Positions 5,889-14,929 of a DNA stretch of 52,092 nucleotides are shown in pieces. The notes below the pieces were generated by a model. That model was given only the letters and a program-made list of their open reading frames with translations, had not been told where the DNA came from and ran no database searches. The stretch's first letter is position 1. Every line of letters starts with the position of its first letter. Source of the stretch: Bacteroidota bacterium (lineage in GTDB: Bacteria; Bacteroidota; Bacteroidia; Bacteroidales; Porphyromonadaceae); contig JAEWGA010000008.1 in the NCBI GenBank assembly GCA_023388555.1, positions 1-52,092 of the forward strand, read 5' to 3'. Position numbers and translations under genes: made by a program.

Positions 5889-7229
5889 ATGAAAAGATTG
5901 TCTACAAATGTCGTATTAAGACAAGAGGTAAATGGGGATTACACCATTTATGATAAGTCTTGTGACATGAAATATTTGATAACAAAAAAACTGTACAGTT
6001 TTCTGCGGTTGTTTAAGAATCAATCCGCTGATTACGAAGAAGTAATAACCTTTTTAGTCAGCAAAGGAATTGAGATCAACGACATAAAGAGTTGTTTATC
6101 TAGAGATGAATTTCGAAATATTTTCACTGAAGACAATACAGGAGCAAAGCAGTTAATAGAAAGTAGAGATATTTATTCTCTTTCCAAGCTGGGAGAGTAC
6201 ACTCATTTTTCACCAGAAAGAGTAGACCTATTACTCACTCGTAAGTGCAATTTGTCTTGTAGGCATTGCTTTGAAGTATCCTCTCCAAATGAATTTGCAA
6301 ATAACATTGATATTGAACGACTTAATTCCCTAGCTCAAGAGATGGAAGATATTGATGTTAAAACATTAAAAATTACAGGTGGGGAGGTTTTGATGTTTCC
6401 TCAAATAAATAAATTTCTATCTACTCTAAAAACGAAACGTTTTGAAACCATTCTACTCACAAACGCAATGATGCTAAATAACGATCTTTGTATAACCATT
6501 GCCGAAGGAGGAATGAAATTAGGTATCTCATTGGATGGTATAAACTCTTTATCTCATGATTTTCTTAGAGGGAAAGGGGCTTTTGATAAGTTAATGAATA
6601 AACTCTCCTTGATAAAGAATTATGGAATTAAGTTTAGTATTACAACGTCGGTTCATTCAAAAAATATTGATGAAATAGAAAAGATAGTAGAATATGCTAT
6701 CAACAAACTTGGGGCAAGAACTGTATTTATCAATAAGTTGAAACCCTTAGGAAGGGCTTCTTATAACAAAGATATTTTTATAACAGAGGATGAAGACGAG
6801 AAATTCGGTGTAAGATTTAATAGTCTTGCTTTGTTATATGGGAATGAAAAAGTAATGTTGTCAGATGATTCTGCAACAGAAATAAAAACGACAAACCGTG
6901 AAATCGACCTATTGGATACTCCTCTCGTCTGTACTGCTGGCAATACCATTCTTTCAATTGATGATAATTTAGATGTTTATCCATGTATATATGGTCATGG
7001 GAAAAACGAATATATTATGGGGAATCTATACAAAGAGAACTTGTTAGATATTTGGAGGTCGCCCAAATGGAATAGATTTAGGGGTGAAACAAAATTAGGG
7101 GATATACCAACGTGTAGAACTTGTAGAAATAACTCTAAATGCGGATTGAAAAATTGTAGATTGAAAGCTGTATACGAGGGAAGATCATTTTATTCTAATG
7201 TTTCATACTGCAAAAGAGATTTAATATGA
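5889..7229 (+). CDS. Radical SAM/SPASM peptide maturase
   Basis: Predicted to modify the precursor peptide using S-adenosylmethionine and 4Fe-4S clusters. From the ATG at 5889 it has 446 residues; the in-frame ATG at 5850 adds 13 but lies in the stem-loop, so I prefer 5889. Domains in order: an N-terminal winged or RRE-like region that may bind the leader (first about 110 residues), the radical SAM core with CNLSCRHC (the CxxxCxxC cluster motif, about 120 residues in), a SAM-contacting KITGGEV motif, and a C-terminal SPASM region with cysteines in DVYPCIYG, TCRTCRNNSKCGLKNC and SYCKRD. Cluster-binding residues all look intact. It overlaps the outer-membrane gene by 4 bp, so the two are translationally coupled. 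The exact bond formed is not predictable. Confidence 0.88.
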   Translation: MKRLSTNVVLRQEVNGDYTIYDKSCDMKYLITKKLYSFLRLFKNQSADYEEVITFLVSKGIEINDIKSCLSRDEFRNIFTEDNTGAKQLIESRDIYSLSKLGEYTHFSPERVDLLLTRKCNLSCRHCFEVSSPNEFANNIDIERLNSLAQEMEDIDVKTLKITGGEVLMFPQINKFLSTLKTKRFETILLTNAMMLNNDLCITIAEGGMKLGISLDGINSLSHDFLRGKGAFDKLMNKLSLIKNYGIKFSITTSVHSKNIDEIEKIVEYAINKLGARTVFINKLKPLGRASYNKDIFITEDEDEKFGVRFNSLALLYGNEKVMLSDDSATEIKTTNREIDLLDTPLVCTAGNTILSIDDNLDVYPCIYGHGKNEYIMGNLYKENLLDIWRSPKWNRFRGETKLGDIPTCRTCRNNSKCGLKNCRLKAVYEGRSFYSNVSYCKRDLI

Positions 7230-9523
7230 GAATGAGATTTTTGGTCGCTATAGTCGCTTTATGCTGTTCCGCAAGTTCATATAGTCAAGAACAAGAGAAC
7301 CAAGAACTTACGGGTATAATTTTATCAGCAGATAAAACACCTGTATCCTACGCCACGATTGTAGCTAAACAGAAAAAACGTTCGATGATTTCCGGAGCTA
7401 TTTCGGATGATAGTGGGCATTTTAAATTATCATTATCCTTCATTCCAGATTCGATTCAGGTAAGATGTGCCGGATTTGAAGAAAAGAAAATGGCATTTGA
7501 GGAACTTACTGATACGATAGTTATGTCGCCTCAAACCATTACTTTGGCTCAAGTAGTAGTTACTGGTCAACGTCCAACAGTGAAGTTGGAAGGAAACTCT
7601 CTAAAAATAAATATCAAGGGAACCATATTGGCGCAAGAAACTAATCTGAAAGATTTGTTGAGAAAAATCCCTGGTGTGATTGCAAAGGGAAATAACATTA
7701 GTACAATAGAAGGTTATACTCCATCACTCTATTTGAATGGAAAAAAAATCTCATCTATAAGTGAAATAAAAAATATAGACATCAAGTCTATCAAGAGTAT
7801 TGACTTAGATACATCTCCTGGAGCGCGGTATGGATCAACAGAGAACGCGGTCATAAACATTAGAACCACATCATATCTTGAAGGCATATCCTTAGTTGGG
7901 CACACTTTTTTGCGTACCAATAAACGGTTTTCTCATGACAACTCATTGGATTTCAGCATAAAGAATAAATCTATCAGACTCTTTGGAGGTGTTGCATATT
8001 CAGATTATCGCAGGAGAAGTTTTCAAGACGTCTCCATAAAGCTAAATAACGGCAATTCTGCAATTAATACAACATTGGATGGTATACGCAGTAGTGACAA
8101 GGAGATTGATTATAGCTTGGGAGCGGAGTATTTGAATGACAATAATTTTGGAGTCGGCTTTAAGTATAATGGAAGTCTTAGTAATCTAAGCCACAGAACG
8201 AAGAGCGAAACAAATGCCAGCATAGCAAATGGCATTGATAAAGTATATGGTAATAATCGGGTAAAGGATGAAACATCAATCCATCACCTGAATGGTTATT
8301 TACAAAAAAAGTGGAGTGATAATTTTCTCTCTAATCTGTTTTTCGATTTTTATGTAAAGAACGGAGTCAGGAGTCAAACTGTAAATGAGCATTCTTCTAT
8401 TTCAGGTGATAGTTTTTTCTATTTTGATAACGGGTCTTCATTTTCAATGCGTTCTGTTAAGCCGATCTTCGAGTATAAAATTTCGCCAAAGATTTCATCA
8501 GAGTTTGGAGGTGAGTTTCTGCAAGTTTTAGGGAAGAGTGACAAAAAAAATAATGGCACGAAAGAGTCGGAGTACAACACATCGGAAATCACATGGGCAG
8601 CCTTTGGCTCTCTAAAAACAAAGATCAAAAGCGTAGATATGCAAGTAGGGCTTAGATATGAAAATATGCATGGGAGTCTTGATAATTTGTTAGATGCTAC
8701 TCAAAGTCTTAAGCCTTCTTCTTCTAATTTCTTTGGAGACTTTTCTGCTTCTACAACCCTGGGATATACAGTTCATTCTATCAGCCTAAAGAACTCTATT
8801 GAGAGACCTAAGTTCGGATGGCTAAATAACTACTCCTACTATTCAGATCACTATCTTTCTCAATTGGGGAACCCCAAGCTAAAGCCAGCGGTGTCATATC
8901 AAGTCCAGTATAAATTTATTTACAAGTTTGTTTATGCAGTATTGGGCTATACAAACACAAGGGACTTTATTGGCAATTATTTCTATACGAAGGCAGAAGA
9001 TCCTAATAAATTGCTCGCTACGTGGGTAAATTATCATTGTAATCACCGTTTTCAAGCAGTGCTGAATATGAGATATTCTTTCGGGTTCTATCATCCCAAT
9101 CTGACCTCATCAGTTATTTTTGAAAAATTAAAAGATGAAAAAGTGAGCTCTTTCAGAAATAGACCGCTTATATATGTAGATTTCAACAATGACTTTAATT
9201 TACCTGGGGGAGTTAATTTGAATGTGGAATATCTGTATAAAAGCAAAGCTACATCTCAGTTTTTTTCTTTTTCCCCCACACATGTTGTCAATTTAGGCTT
9301 AAGCAAGTCGCTTCTAAACGAAACTATTGATATATCTGTGAGGTTTAGGGATTTGTTCAAAGGAGAGGTTAATCGGTATCATGGAAGTATTCATGAAATA
9401 CAGTTTACACAAATGGAGAATCAAGATTGGCGATCTATCTCTATTGATTTTACTTGGCGATTCAATAAGAATAGGCAACGCTATAAGGGGCAAAGTCAAA
9501 ACAATACCATTAACAGGCTATAA
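7226..9523 (+). CDS. Outer-membrane beta-barrel (TonB-receptor-like) protein of RiPP cluster
   Basis: A 765-residue outer-membrane protein. A signal peptide (MRMRFLVAIVALCCSASSYS, cut before QEQEN) is followed by a carboxypeptidase-regulatory-like beta-sandwich (about 28-105), a shortened plug (TLAQVVVTGQRP then NLKDLLRKIPGV, about 110-220, without a clear SusC TonB box) and a long C-terminal beta-barrel of the outer-membrane beta-barrel family (OMP_b-brl type). Final residues are basic and polar (NKNRQRYKGQSQNNTINRL) rather than ending in the usual aromatic, which may reflect an added tail. The start overlaps the maturase stop (ATGA). Possible roles: exporting the mature peptide across the outer membrane, importing a cognate ligand, or self-protection; the sequence cannot choose. 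Confidence 0.82.
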   Translation: MRMRFLVAIVALCCSASSYSQEQENQELTGIILSADKTPVSYATIVAKQKKRSMISGAISDDSGHFKLSLSFIPDSIQVRCAGFEEKKMAFEELTDTIVMSPQTITLAQVVVTGQRPTVKLEGNSLKINIKGTILAQETNLKDLLRKIPGVIAKGNNISTIEGYTPSLYLNGKKISSISEIKNIDIKSIKSIDLDTSPGARYGSTENAVINIRTTSYLEGISLVGHTFLRTNKRFSHDNSLDFSIKNKSIRLFGGVAYSDYRRRSFQDVSIKLNNGNSAINTTLDGIRSSDKEIDYSLGAEYLNDNNFGVGFKYNGSLSNLSHRTKSETNASIANGIDKVYGNNRVKDETSIHHLNGYLQKKWSDNFLSNLFFDFYVKNGVRSQTVNEHSSISGDSFFYFDNGSSFSMRSVKPIFEYKISPKISSEFGGEFLQVLGKSDKKNNGTKESEYNTSEITWAAFGSLKTKIKSVDMQVGLRYENMHGSLDNLLDATQSLKPSSSNFFGDFSASTTLGYTVHSISLKNSIERPKFGWLNNYSYYSDHYLSQLGNPKLKPAVSYQVQYKFIYKFVYAVLGYTNTRDFIGNYFYTKAEDPNKLLATWVNYHCNHRFQAVLNMRYSFGFYHPNLTSSVIFEKLKDEKVSSFRNRPLIYVDFNNDFNLPGGVNLNVEYLYKSKATSQFFSFSPTHVVNLGLSKSLLNETIDISVRFRDLFKGEVNRYHGSIHEIQFTQMENQDWRSISIDFTWRFNKNRQRYKGQSQNNTINRL

Positions 9524-9529
9524 ACTTTG

Positions 9530-10087
9530 ATGCAACGTTTGAAAACACTTTGCCAAAGAGATGTAATAAACTGTGGATCAACTTGTTTATCCATTTTCTC
9601 GGAGTATTATGGTCGTAAATAGGACAGAGACTATCTGAGAATACTCTGTGACCTAAAAAAATGGGGCTCTCTACATTGGTATTAGCAAAGCCGCAGAAGA
9701 TATAGGTTTCAAAACGGCAGGCGAACGGTTAAGTTTGAAACACTTGCAAGTGGCATTCCAATGCCTTGTATCGTCCACTGGGATCAAAACCACTTTGTTG
9801 TTTATATGGTCAAGAAGCATCAAAAAGGGAGGTATACAATCTATGTTGCTGATCCTGGAAAAGAGCTAGTAACATATATCAAGGAGGAAAAGCACAAACG
9901 CTTCTTTCTCCAATTGATATTGGGTTTATTGCCTGGTTTCGCTGTTACAAGGCTCGAGACACAAGACAGTTTCGGAGCGACTGGAGCCGAGAAGGTTTTG
10001 GAGTTTGTCACCAAAACAGAGCCAACTCCCCACAATTTCGGGACATTTTTTAAGGACAATGTAGGTTTGTCTCCCCACCTCCTATGA
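9530..10087 (+). pseudogene. Remnant of C39-peptidase ABC exporter
   Basis: Six bases after the beta-barrel gene a frame starts with the C39 signature (MQRLKTLCQRDVINCGSTC, catalytic Cys in NCGSTC) and SEYYGRK, then hits TAG at 9620-9622. Later pieces of the same domain follow in other frames: DRDYLRILCDL, then IGISKAAEDIGFKTAGERL, then GIPMPCIVHWDQNHFVVYMV with the catalytic His in QNHF and ADPGKELVTY with its Asp. At least one nonsense mutation and two frameshifts are needed. The membrane and ATPase domains are absent; similarity ends before 10087. The gene once cut the GG leader and exported the peptide. It is now non-functional unless every break is a sequencing error, which is unlikely. 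Confidence 0.85.
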
Positions 10088-10131
10088 AGCAATAAAAGAT
10101 CTCCTCCCCGTGTTAGGAGCAACTAAATTTG

Positions 10132-10139
10132 TATATTTG
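10132..10139 (+). promoter_or_regulatory. ftsA promoter -7 element (TATATTTG)
   Basis: Exact TAnnTTTG match about 158 bp before ftsA. It would give ftsA-ftsZ-yqeY an own transcript with a leader of about 150 nt that contains a stem AAGGGGTA/TACCCCCTT (10153-10178). It marks the return from AT-rich island to ordinary chromosome. Confidence 0.5.
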
Positions 10140-10296
10140 CCCTAACTACCTAAGGGGTACATAGGCTCTACCCCCTTGGCACATAGGGGCAACAAAAAGG
10201 GGGGAAGCGTATGTTTCCCGTGCCCAATTATTTTCCAATACTATAGCCCCTACTAACCATAATACAACCATAGCCACCACAGGACAAAAACAATAC

Positions 10297-11727
10297 ATGC
10301 AACCCAATACAATAACTATTGCCGCCATAGACTTTGGGTCGTACCGCATTAAGGGTGCTTTAGCACAAAAGCAATCCAACAACCGGTTCGAGATTTTGTG
10401 CTATGCCGATGAACTTACCGAGGGGTGTATTCACCGAGGGGTTATTTATAATATGGAAACAGTTGCCCGTAAGGTGCAACTCATTATTAGTAAGTTGGAA
10501 AAACTTAGTGGCACCAAAATAGTCAAAGTGTTTGCCAACGTAGGTGGGCAATCGCTCCGCACCATTAGCCACGTAGAGTCCATCACCTTCGACGCTCCGC
10601 ACGAAATAACCCAACAGGATATAGATAAGCTTTACGAGCAGATAGACGACTATACCCCCGATAGGTACTCGGTACTAAAGGTAGACTCCCCCGTGTACTA
10701 CGTAAACAGCAACTACACCACCGCCCCAGTTGGTGTACAAGCCATGAAAATAGATGCCCGCTACCAACTTATTGTAGCCAAAGAGCATATGCTGGGCAAC
10801 CTTATGAGTGTTGTACAAAACAAGTTAGGGCTACAATTGGGTGGTCCACTTATCCCCTCCATAGCCTTGGGGAACACCTTCCTCACCGACGACCAAAAGA
10901 ACCTGGGTTGCGTACTCATCGACTTAGGTGCTGGTACCACCACCGTAAGCGTATTCAAAAAAGGGCTTTTACAAGGCATCCGCGTTATTCCTTTGGGCGG
11001 AATAAACATCACCAAGGACTTAACGGCCCTACATATTATAGACAAAGAGGCCGAGCGCATTAAATGCTTTGGAGGCTCCGCCATATCGGAGCCTGGCGAC
11101 AAAAACACCATAGAGGTGAATGCTGCCGATAAGTTGTCCACCAAGCTACTTTCACGCTACGAAGTGTGTAGGTATATTGAGGCACGTACCCAAGAGATAC
11201 TGGACAATGTACGCAACGTTATAGACCAAATGATTTCGCCCGAACAGATAGGGGGCGGAATTATTATTACTGGAGGAGGATCCGAGCTGGCTGGCATACT
11301 GGAAAAGCTAAGCAAAACGTTGGACACCCGTATAGAGTTGGCTTCGAGCCTTGTTACTCCCGAGAGCCACAACGTGGAATACGCTAAAAATCCTAAGTTG
11401 CACCTATTGTACGCCATTATAGAGTACGCCAACCAGGATTGTATTGAGCGCATACCTTCTACTCCCACGCAACAGCTACTTATCCCCACCGAAGAAGAAG
11501 AGGGCCTAAATAGCCCACAACCCGACTTCCCCGAGGACGACCTGTTTACCGCTAACGAAGCCCCCAAGGCCCAAGGAGAACTATTTTCCTCCAACGAAAC
11601 ACCAGTGGTGAAAAACAAACCACAAGCACCTAAACCCGACCCCGTAGTGAAAAAACAAAAGAAGCTGGGTAGCCGTATCAGTAGCATCTTCAGCAATCTT
11701 TTCCCAGTAGGCGACGACGAGGTTTAA
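10297..11727 (+). CDS. ftsA: Cell division protein FtsA
   Basis: Actin-fold ATPase that tethers FtsZ to the membrane and recruits later division proteins. The 476-residue protein opens with the phosphate-1 motif AAIDFGSYRIKGALA, carries the FtsA-specific 1C domain, the phosphate-2 motif CVLIDLGAGTTTVSVF and the adenosine motif GGGIIITGGGSELAG. A low-complexity, acidic-to-basic linker (about 395-455) leads to a C-terminal amphipathic stretch (KKLGSRISSIFSNLFPV) that fits the membrane-targeting helix. Located 9 bp before ftsZ, as in most bacteria. Unusually, the genes normally upstream (murC, ftsQ) are not here; the RiPP remnant occupies that place. Confidence 0.95.
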   Translation: MQPNTITIAAIDFGSYRIKGALAQKQSNNRFEILCYADELTEGCIHRGVIYNMETVARKVQLIISKLEKLSGTKIVKVFANVGGQSLRTISHVESITFDAPHEITQQDIDKLYEQIDDYTPDRYSVLKVDSPVYYVNSNYTTAPVGVQAMKIDARYQLIVAKEHMLGNLMSVVQNKLGLQLGGPLIPSIALGNTFLTDDQKNLGCVLIDLGAGTTTVSVFKKGLLQGIRVIPLGGINITKDLTALHIIDKEAERIKCFGGSAISEPGDKNTIEVNAADKLSTKLLSRYEVCRYIEARTQEILDNVRNVIDQMISPEQIGGGIIITGGGSELAGILEKLSKTLDTRIELASSLVTPESHNVEYAKNPKLHLLYAIIEYANQDCIERIPSTPTQQLLIPTEEEEGLNSPQPDFPEDDLFTANEAPKAQGELFSSNETPVVKNKPQAPKPDPVVKKQKKLGSRISSIFSNLFPVGDDEV

Positions 11728-11736
11728 CCCAAAACA

Positions 11737-13080
11737 ATGACCATGGAAGGAGAACTGCTACATATCAACAACAAAGAGCAAAACAGCGACGCTATTATTA
11801 AAGTAATAGGCGTGGGCGGTGGTGGCGGAAACGCAGTAGACCACATGTATGGCGAAGATATCCAGGATGTAACCTTCTTGCTTTGCAACACGGACCGCCA
11901 ACACCTAAAAAAATGCTCGGTAATTAATACGCTGTGTATTGGCGAACAAATAACGCGCGGATTAGGTGCCGGTAACAAGCCAGAACGCGCCAGACAAGCT
12001 GCCGAAGAGAGTGCCGAGGACATAAAACGCGCCCTCTCGGACGACACCCGAATGGTGTTTATAACCGCTGGAATGGGAGGCGGAACCGGAACCGGCGCAG
12101 CACCCGTTATAGCCCGCATAGCCAAGGAAATGGGAATCCTAACCGTAGGCATCGTTACTATCCCTTTCCTGTTCGAAGGGGAAAAGAAAATATTGCAGGC
12201 TATACGAGGAGTGGAGGAGATGAGCAAAAACGTGGACGCCATGCTGGTGATAAAAAACGAGCTGCTGTGGAAGGTGTACCCCGAAATGAAGTGGAGCGAA
12301 GCCTTCCAACGTGCCGATGAAACGCTCACCACAGCTACCCGATCCATTTCCGAATTAGTGACCGACCCTGGAAAAATAAACCTTGACTTTGCCGACGTAA
12401 ACACCACCCTTTCCAACGGCGGAGTAGCCATCATTAGCCGAGGGTTTGGTACAGGACCTAACAGCATTCGGGACGCCATACAAAATGCGCTCGACTCTCC
12501 GTTAGTGAATACCTCCAACTTCGAGAAAGCATCGCGACTGTTGCTGTACATCGCATTTAGCGATGAGTCGGAACCCGATGCTCAAATTTTTGAGGACCTC
12601 AACAACTTCACCTCCGTTATTTCGGGGAACTTCGACCTTATATGGGGGTACGGTAAGGACCAAAGCCTTGGCGACCAAGTACGGGTAACCATTTTAGCCT
12701 CGGGCTTCAACGTGGACGATGCCACCGTGGGTATGACCGAGGAGGCGGACCGCAAACGCATTGAAGAATACTACGGTACCCGGCAAGATGGCACACCCAC
12801 CTTCCGTAACGAGATATCGGTGATATTCTCGGACGAAGAGATGGACGACGACAACTTCATCTCATTAGTAGCCGAAACACCCACCCTGCGGCGTTCCGAA
12901 AGTGCCATAGAGCGTTACCGCCGTTCTACACGCATAGCACAAGCTAAACCAACCCCCAAAGAGCCCGCCCCCGCTCCTGACCCCACCCCCACAAAAGAAC
13001 CGGCAAACACTCCCGAGCAGACCCCTCCCACCGTTGCCAACGAGCTGGACGAAGAGGTAATACTTTTTGGCGGAAACTAA
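11737..13080 (+). CDS. ftsZ: Cell division protein FtsZ
   Basis: Tubulin-like GTPase that forms the Z ring. 447 residues. The nucleotide loop IGVGGGGGNAVDHM is at about 24-37, the tubulin signature GGGTGTG at 114-120, and the T7 synergy-loop region NLDFADV near 209. A Pro/Thr/Glu-rich linker (about 395-435) leads to the C-terminal tip DEEVILFGGN, which should bind FtsA. Two in-frame ATGs (11737 and 11743) are close; I kept the first. Composition is typical for the host chromosome. Confidence 0.97.
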   Translation: MTMEGELLHINNKEQNSDAIIKVIGVGGGGGNAVDHMYGEDIQDVTFLLCNTDRQHLKKCSVINTLCIGEQITRGLGAGNKPERARQAAEESAEDIKRALSDDTRMVFITAGMGGGTGTGAAPVIARIAKEMGILTVGIVTIPFLFEGEKKILQAIRGVEEMSKNVDAMLVIKNELLWKVYPEMKWSEAFQRADETLTTATRSISELVTDPGKINLDFADVNTTLSNGGVAIISRGFGTGPNSIRDAIQNALDSPLVNTSNFEKASRLLLYIAFSDESEPDAQIFEDLNNFTSVISGNFDLIWGYGKDQSLGDQVRVTILASGFNVDDATVGMTEEADRKRIEEYYGTRQDGTPTFRNEISVIFSDEEMDDDNFISLVAETPTLRRSESAIERYRRSTRIAQAKPTPKEPAPAPDPTPTKEPANTPEQTPPTVANELDEEVILFGGN

Positions 13081-13106
13081 CCCATAACAATAATAACCAC
13101 TAACCT

Positions 13107-13565
13107 ATGGATACTATATTTGAACAAATAAGCCAAGGCATAAAACAAGCTATGCTGGCCCGCGATAAAGTGCGCTTAGAAGCTCTGCGAAGCGCAAAGA
13201 AAGAATTCCTGGAAGCCCTAACGGCAAAAGGAGGTAACCACGATAGCCTGCCCAATGAAAAGGCCCTCCAAATTTTATCCAAAATGGTAAAACAACGCGA
13301 AGAGAGTGCTCGCATCTACACCGAACAAAACCGACCCGATTTGGCAGAAGTGGAGCAGCAACAAATAAAGGTGCTTCAGGAGTTCCTGCCCGCACAACTC
13401 TCGGAACAAGAGATACGCTCGTTGGTAGAAAAAGCCATACAAGACTTGGGCGTAACCGACATGAAGGGCATGGGGCAAGTAATGGGCGTAGTGTCCAAGC
13501 AAACAGCCGGACGCGCCGATGGCAAACTCGTTGCCGATATTGTGAAGGCTTGCTTAGCCCAATAA
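13107..13565 (+). CDS. GatB/YqeY domain protein
   Basis: A 152-residue stand-alone YqeY-like protein. The family shares the helical tail domain of the GatB amidotransferase subunit, which contacts tRNA. The fit is over the whole length: an N-terminal helix (FEQISQGIKQAMLARDKVRLEALRSAK), the KQREESARIYTEQNRPDLAEVE segment, and the C-terminal motif MGQVMGVVSKQTAGRADGKLVADIVK. It follows ftsZ by 26 bp and ends 40 bp before a strong terminator, so it is the last gene of the division operon. Biological role is poorly defined in the family; a tRNA-related function is a family-level guess. Confidence 0.92.
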   Translation: MDTIFEQISQGIKQAMLARDKVRLEALRSAKKEFLEALTAKGGNHDSLPNEKALQILSKMVKQREESARIYTEQNRPDLAEVEQQQIKVLQEFLPAQLSEQEIRSLVEKAIQDLGVTDMKGMGQVMGVVSKQTAGRADGKLVADIVKACLAQ

Positions 13566-13604
13566 CACCAGCACGGAAGAAAGCCAACACCGCAACAACA
13601 AACA

Positions 13605-13658
13605 AAAAGCCTTTGGGGACCAGGTGCATTAACCAGCAGCTGGCCTCCAAAGGCTTTT
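13605..13658. terminator. Terminator after the ftsA-ftsZ-yqeY operon
   Basis: AAAAGCCTTTGG (13605-13616) is fully complementary to CCAAAGGCTTTT (13647-13658); the interior GACCAG/CTGGC adds pairing. The A-run on one side and T-run on the other let it work in both directions. Confidence 0.75.
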
Positions 13659-13708
13659 CGCACACCGCATTTTAGTACAAAGAGTGGACTTATACAGCGG
13701 TTATTTTG

Positions 13709-13716
13709 TATCTTTG
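13709..13716 (+). promoter_or_regulatory. -7 element before DUF4837 gene (TATCTTTG)
   Basis: Exact TAnnTTTG match between the terminator and the lipoprotein gene. A start site near 13724 would leave a leader of about 120 nt, which supports the ATG at 13847 over an upstream in-frame one at 13706 that would lie ahead of transcription. Confidence 0.55.
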
Positions 13717-13846
13717 GAATATAGCGTTGGGGCATTCCTTCTGCCACCAATGCGGAACTTATCCCACAGCTCATAGCCCAGCCTTGCCACTGGCAACAAG
13801 GGCGCAAGCTTGTTTTTTTTGTCGTTTAAAATTTAGCAACAACGCT

Positions 13847-14887
13847 ATGAAACAAATATACGCCTTAATTGCGCTACTCTTTGTGGTTTGTACCAGTAGC
13901 TGTCAGCAAAAAAAAACACCGTTCAAAGCCAGTGGTAGAGCATTGGAGGTGGTAACTGTACTGCCCGACGGCTACAACACTACCGAAGTAAAGGACAGCC
14001 TTCGCAAGCTGTTCTCTGGACCAATAGGGGTATTGCCACAAGATGAACCCTGGTGCGACCTCCTGTTTACCCCAGCCAGTAAATTCTCCAACGTGTTCCG
14101 GATTTTCCGGAATATCTTGTACATCGACATCGACTCCACCCAGTACACACGTACCGCACTACACATTTCACGCAACGAATGGGCCAACAACCAGCTCATC
14201 ATTAGTGCTCGTGCCAACAACTTAGGTGACTTTTGGGGAATGATGCAAAAGAACACCAAACGGCTGGGGAAAATGTTTTATACCGAGGAACTGAAACGCC
14301 GCTACGAAGAGTTAGAGGGCACCTACTCCTCGGGCATGAAAAAATTAGTGGAAGACAGCATTGGAGGAGTTACTATCAACCCCATAGAAGCTATAAAATA
14401 CACCAAAGCGTCGCGCAACTTCGTGTGGGGTTCCGACCTCAACACCAAAGGGCGTAAGGATATGGTGGTATACGCCTTCCCCTACACCAGCAGCCAAACC
14501 TTTACACCCAACTACCTTATTGCCAAGCGCGACTCGGTGCTATCGCGGCACGTATTGGGCGAGTACCTAAACTCCTACATGACTACCGAAAAAAGAGTCC
14601 CCCCCATGGTATCGGCATACACCGTAAACGGTGCTTACTGCTACGAGCTACGCGGGCTATGGGCCATGGAAGGCGACATGATGGGCGGCCCCTTTGTTAT
14701 GCACGCCATGGTGGACGAAGCTAACCACCGCATTATAGTTGCCGAAGCCTTTGTTTACGCCCCCGCAAAAGAGAAACGAAACCTACTGATGGAGGCCGAA
14801 GCTGCCCTTTTCAGCTTACGCCCAATAAACCGCTCTTTTGCCTCGGACAGCGTATTTAACAATGTTAATGTCCTGGGACAAAACTAA
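13847..14887 (+). CDS. DUF4837 family lipoprotein
   Basis: A 346-residue predicted lipoprotein, start at 13847 because it gives a clean signal peptide (MKQIYALIALLFVVCTSSCQQKK) with a lipobox ending at Cys-19. The body matches the Bacteroidota DUF4837 family: an early strand with LPDGYNTTEVKDSLRKLF, the GPIGVLPQDEPWCDLLF segment, and a late AYTVNGAYCYELRGLWAMEGDMMGGPFV block. No catalytic motif is known to me. It likely sits in the periplasmic leaflet or outer membrane. It precedes pdxA by 42 bp and may share its transcript. Family fit good; function unknown. Confidence 0.8.
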   Translation: MKQIYALIALLFVVCTSSCQQKKTPFKASGRALEVVTVLPDGYNTTEVKDSLRKLFSGPIGVLPQDEPWCDLLFTPASKFSNVFRIFRNILYIDIDSTQYTRTALHISRNEWANNQLIISARANNLGDFWGMMQKNTKRLGKMFYTEELKRRYEELEGTYSSGMKKLVEDSIGGVTINPIEAIKYTKASRNFVWGSDLNTKGRKDMVVYAFPYTSSQTFTPNYLIAKRDSVLSRHVLGEYLNSYMTTEKRVPPMVSAYTVNGAYCYELRGLWAMEGDMMGGPFVMHAMVDEANHRIIVAEAFVYAPAKEKRNLLMEAEAALFSLRPINRSFASDSVFNNVNVLGQN

Positions 14888-14929
14888 ACCTTTGCCCCTA
14901 TTTACCCCACCCCCCAGACCATTTCCTGT

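Noticed and set aside
13706..13846. N-terminal extension of the DUF4837 gene
   Set aside because: The in-frame upstream ATG lies before the predicted transcription start, and the ATG at 13847 gives a perfect lipoprotein signal.
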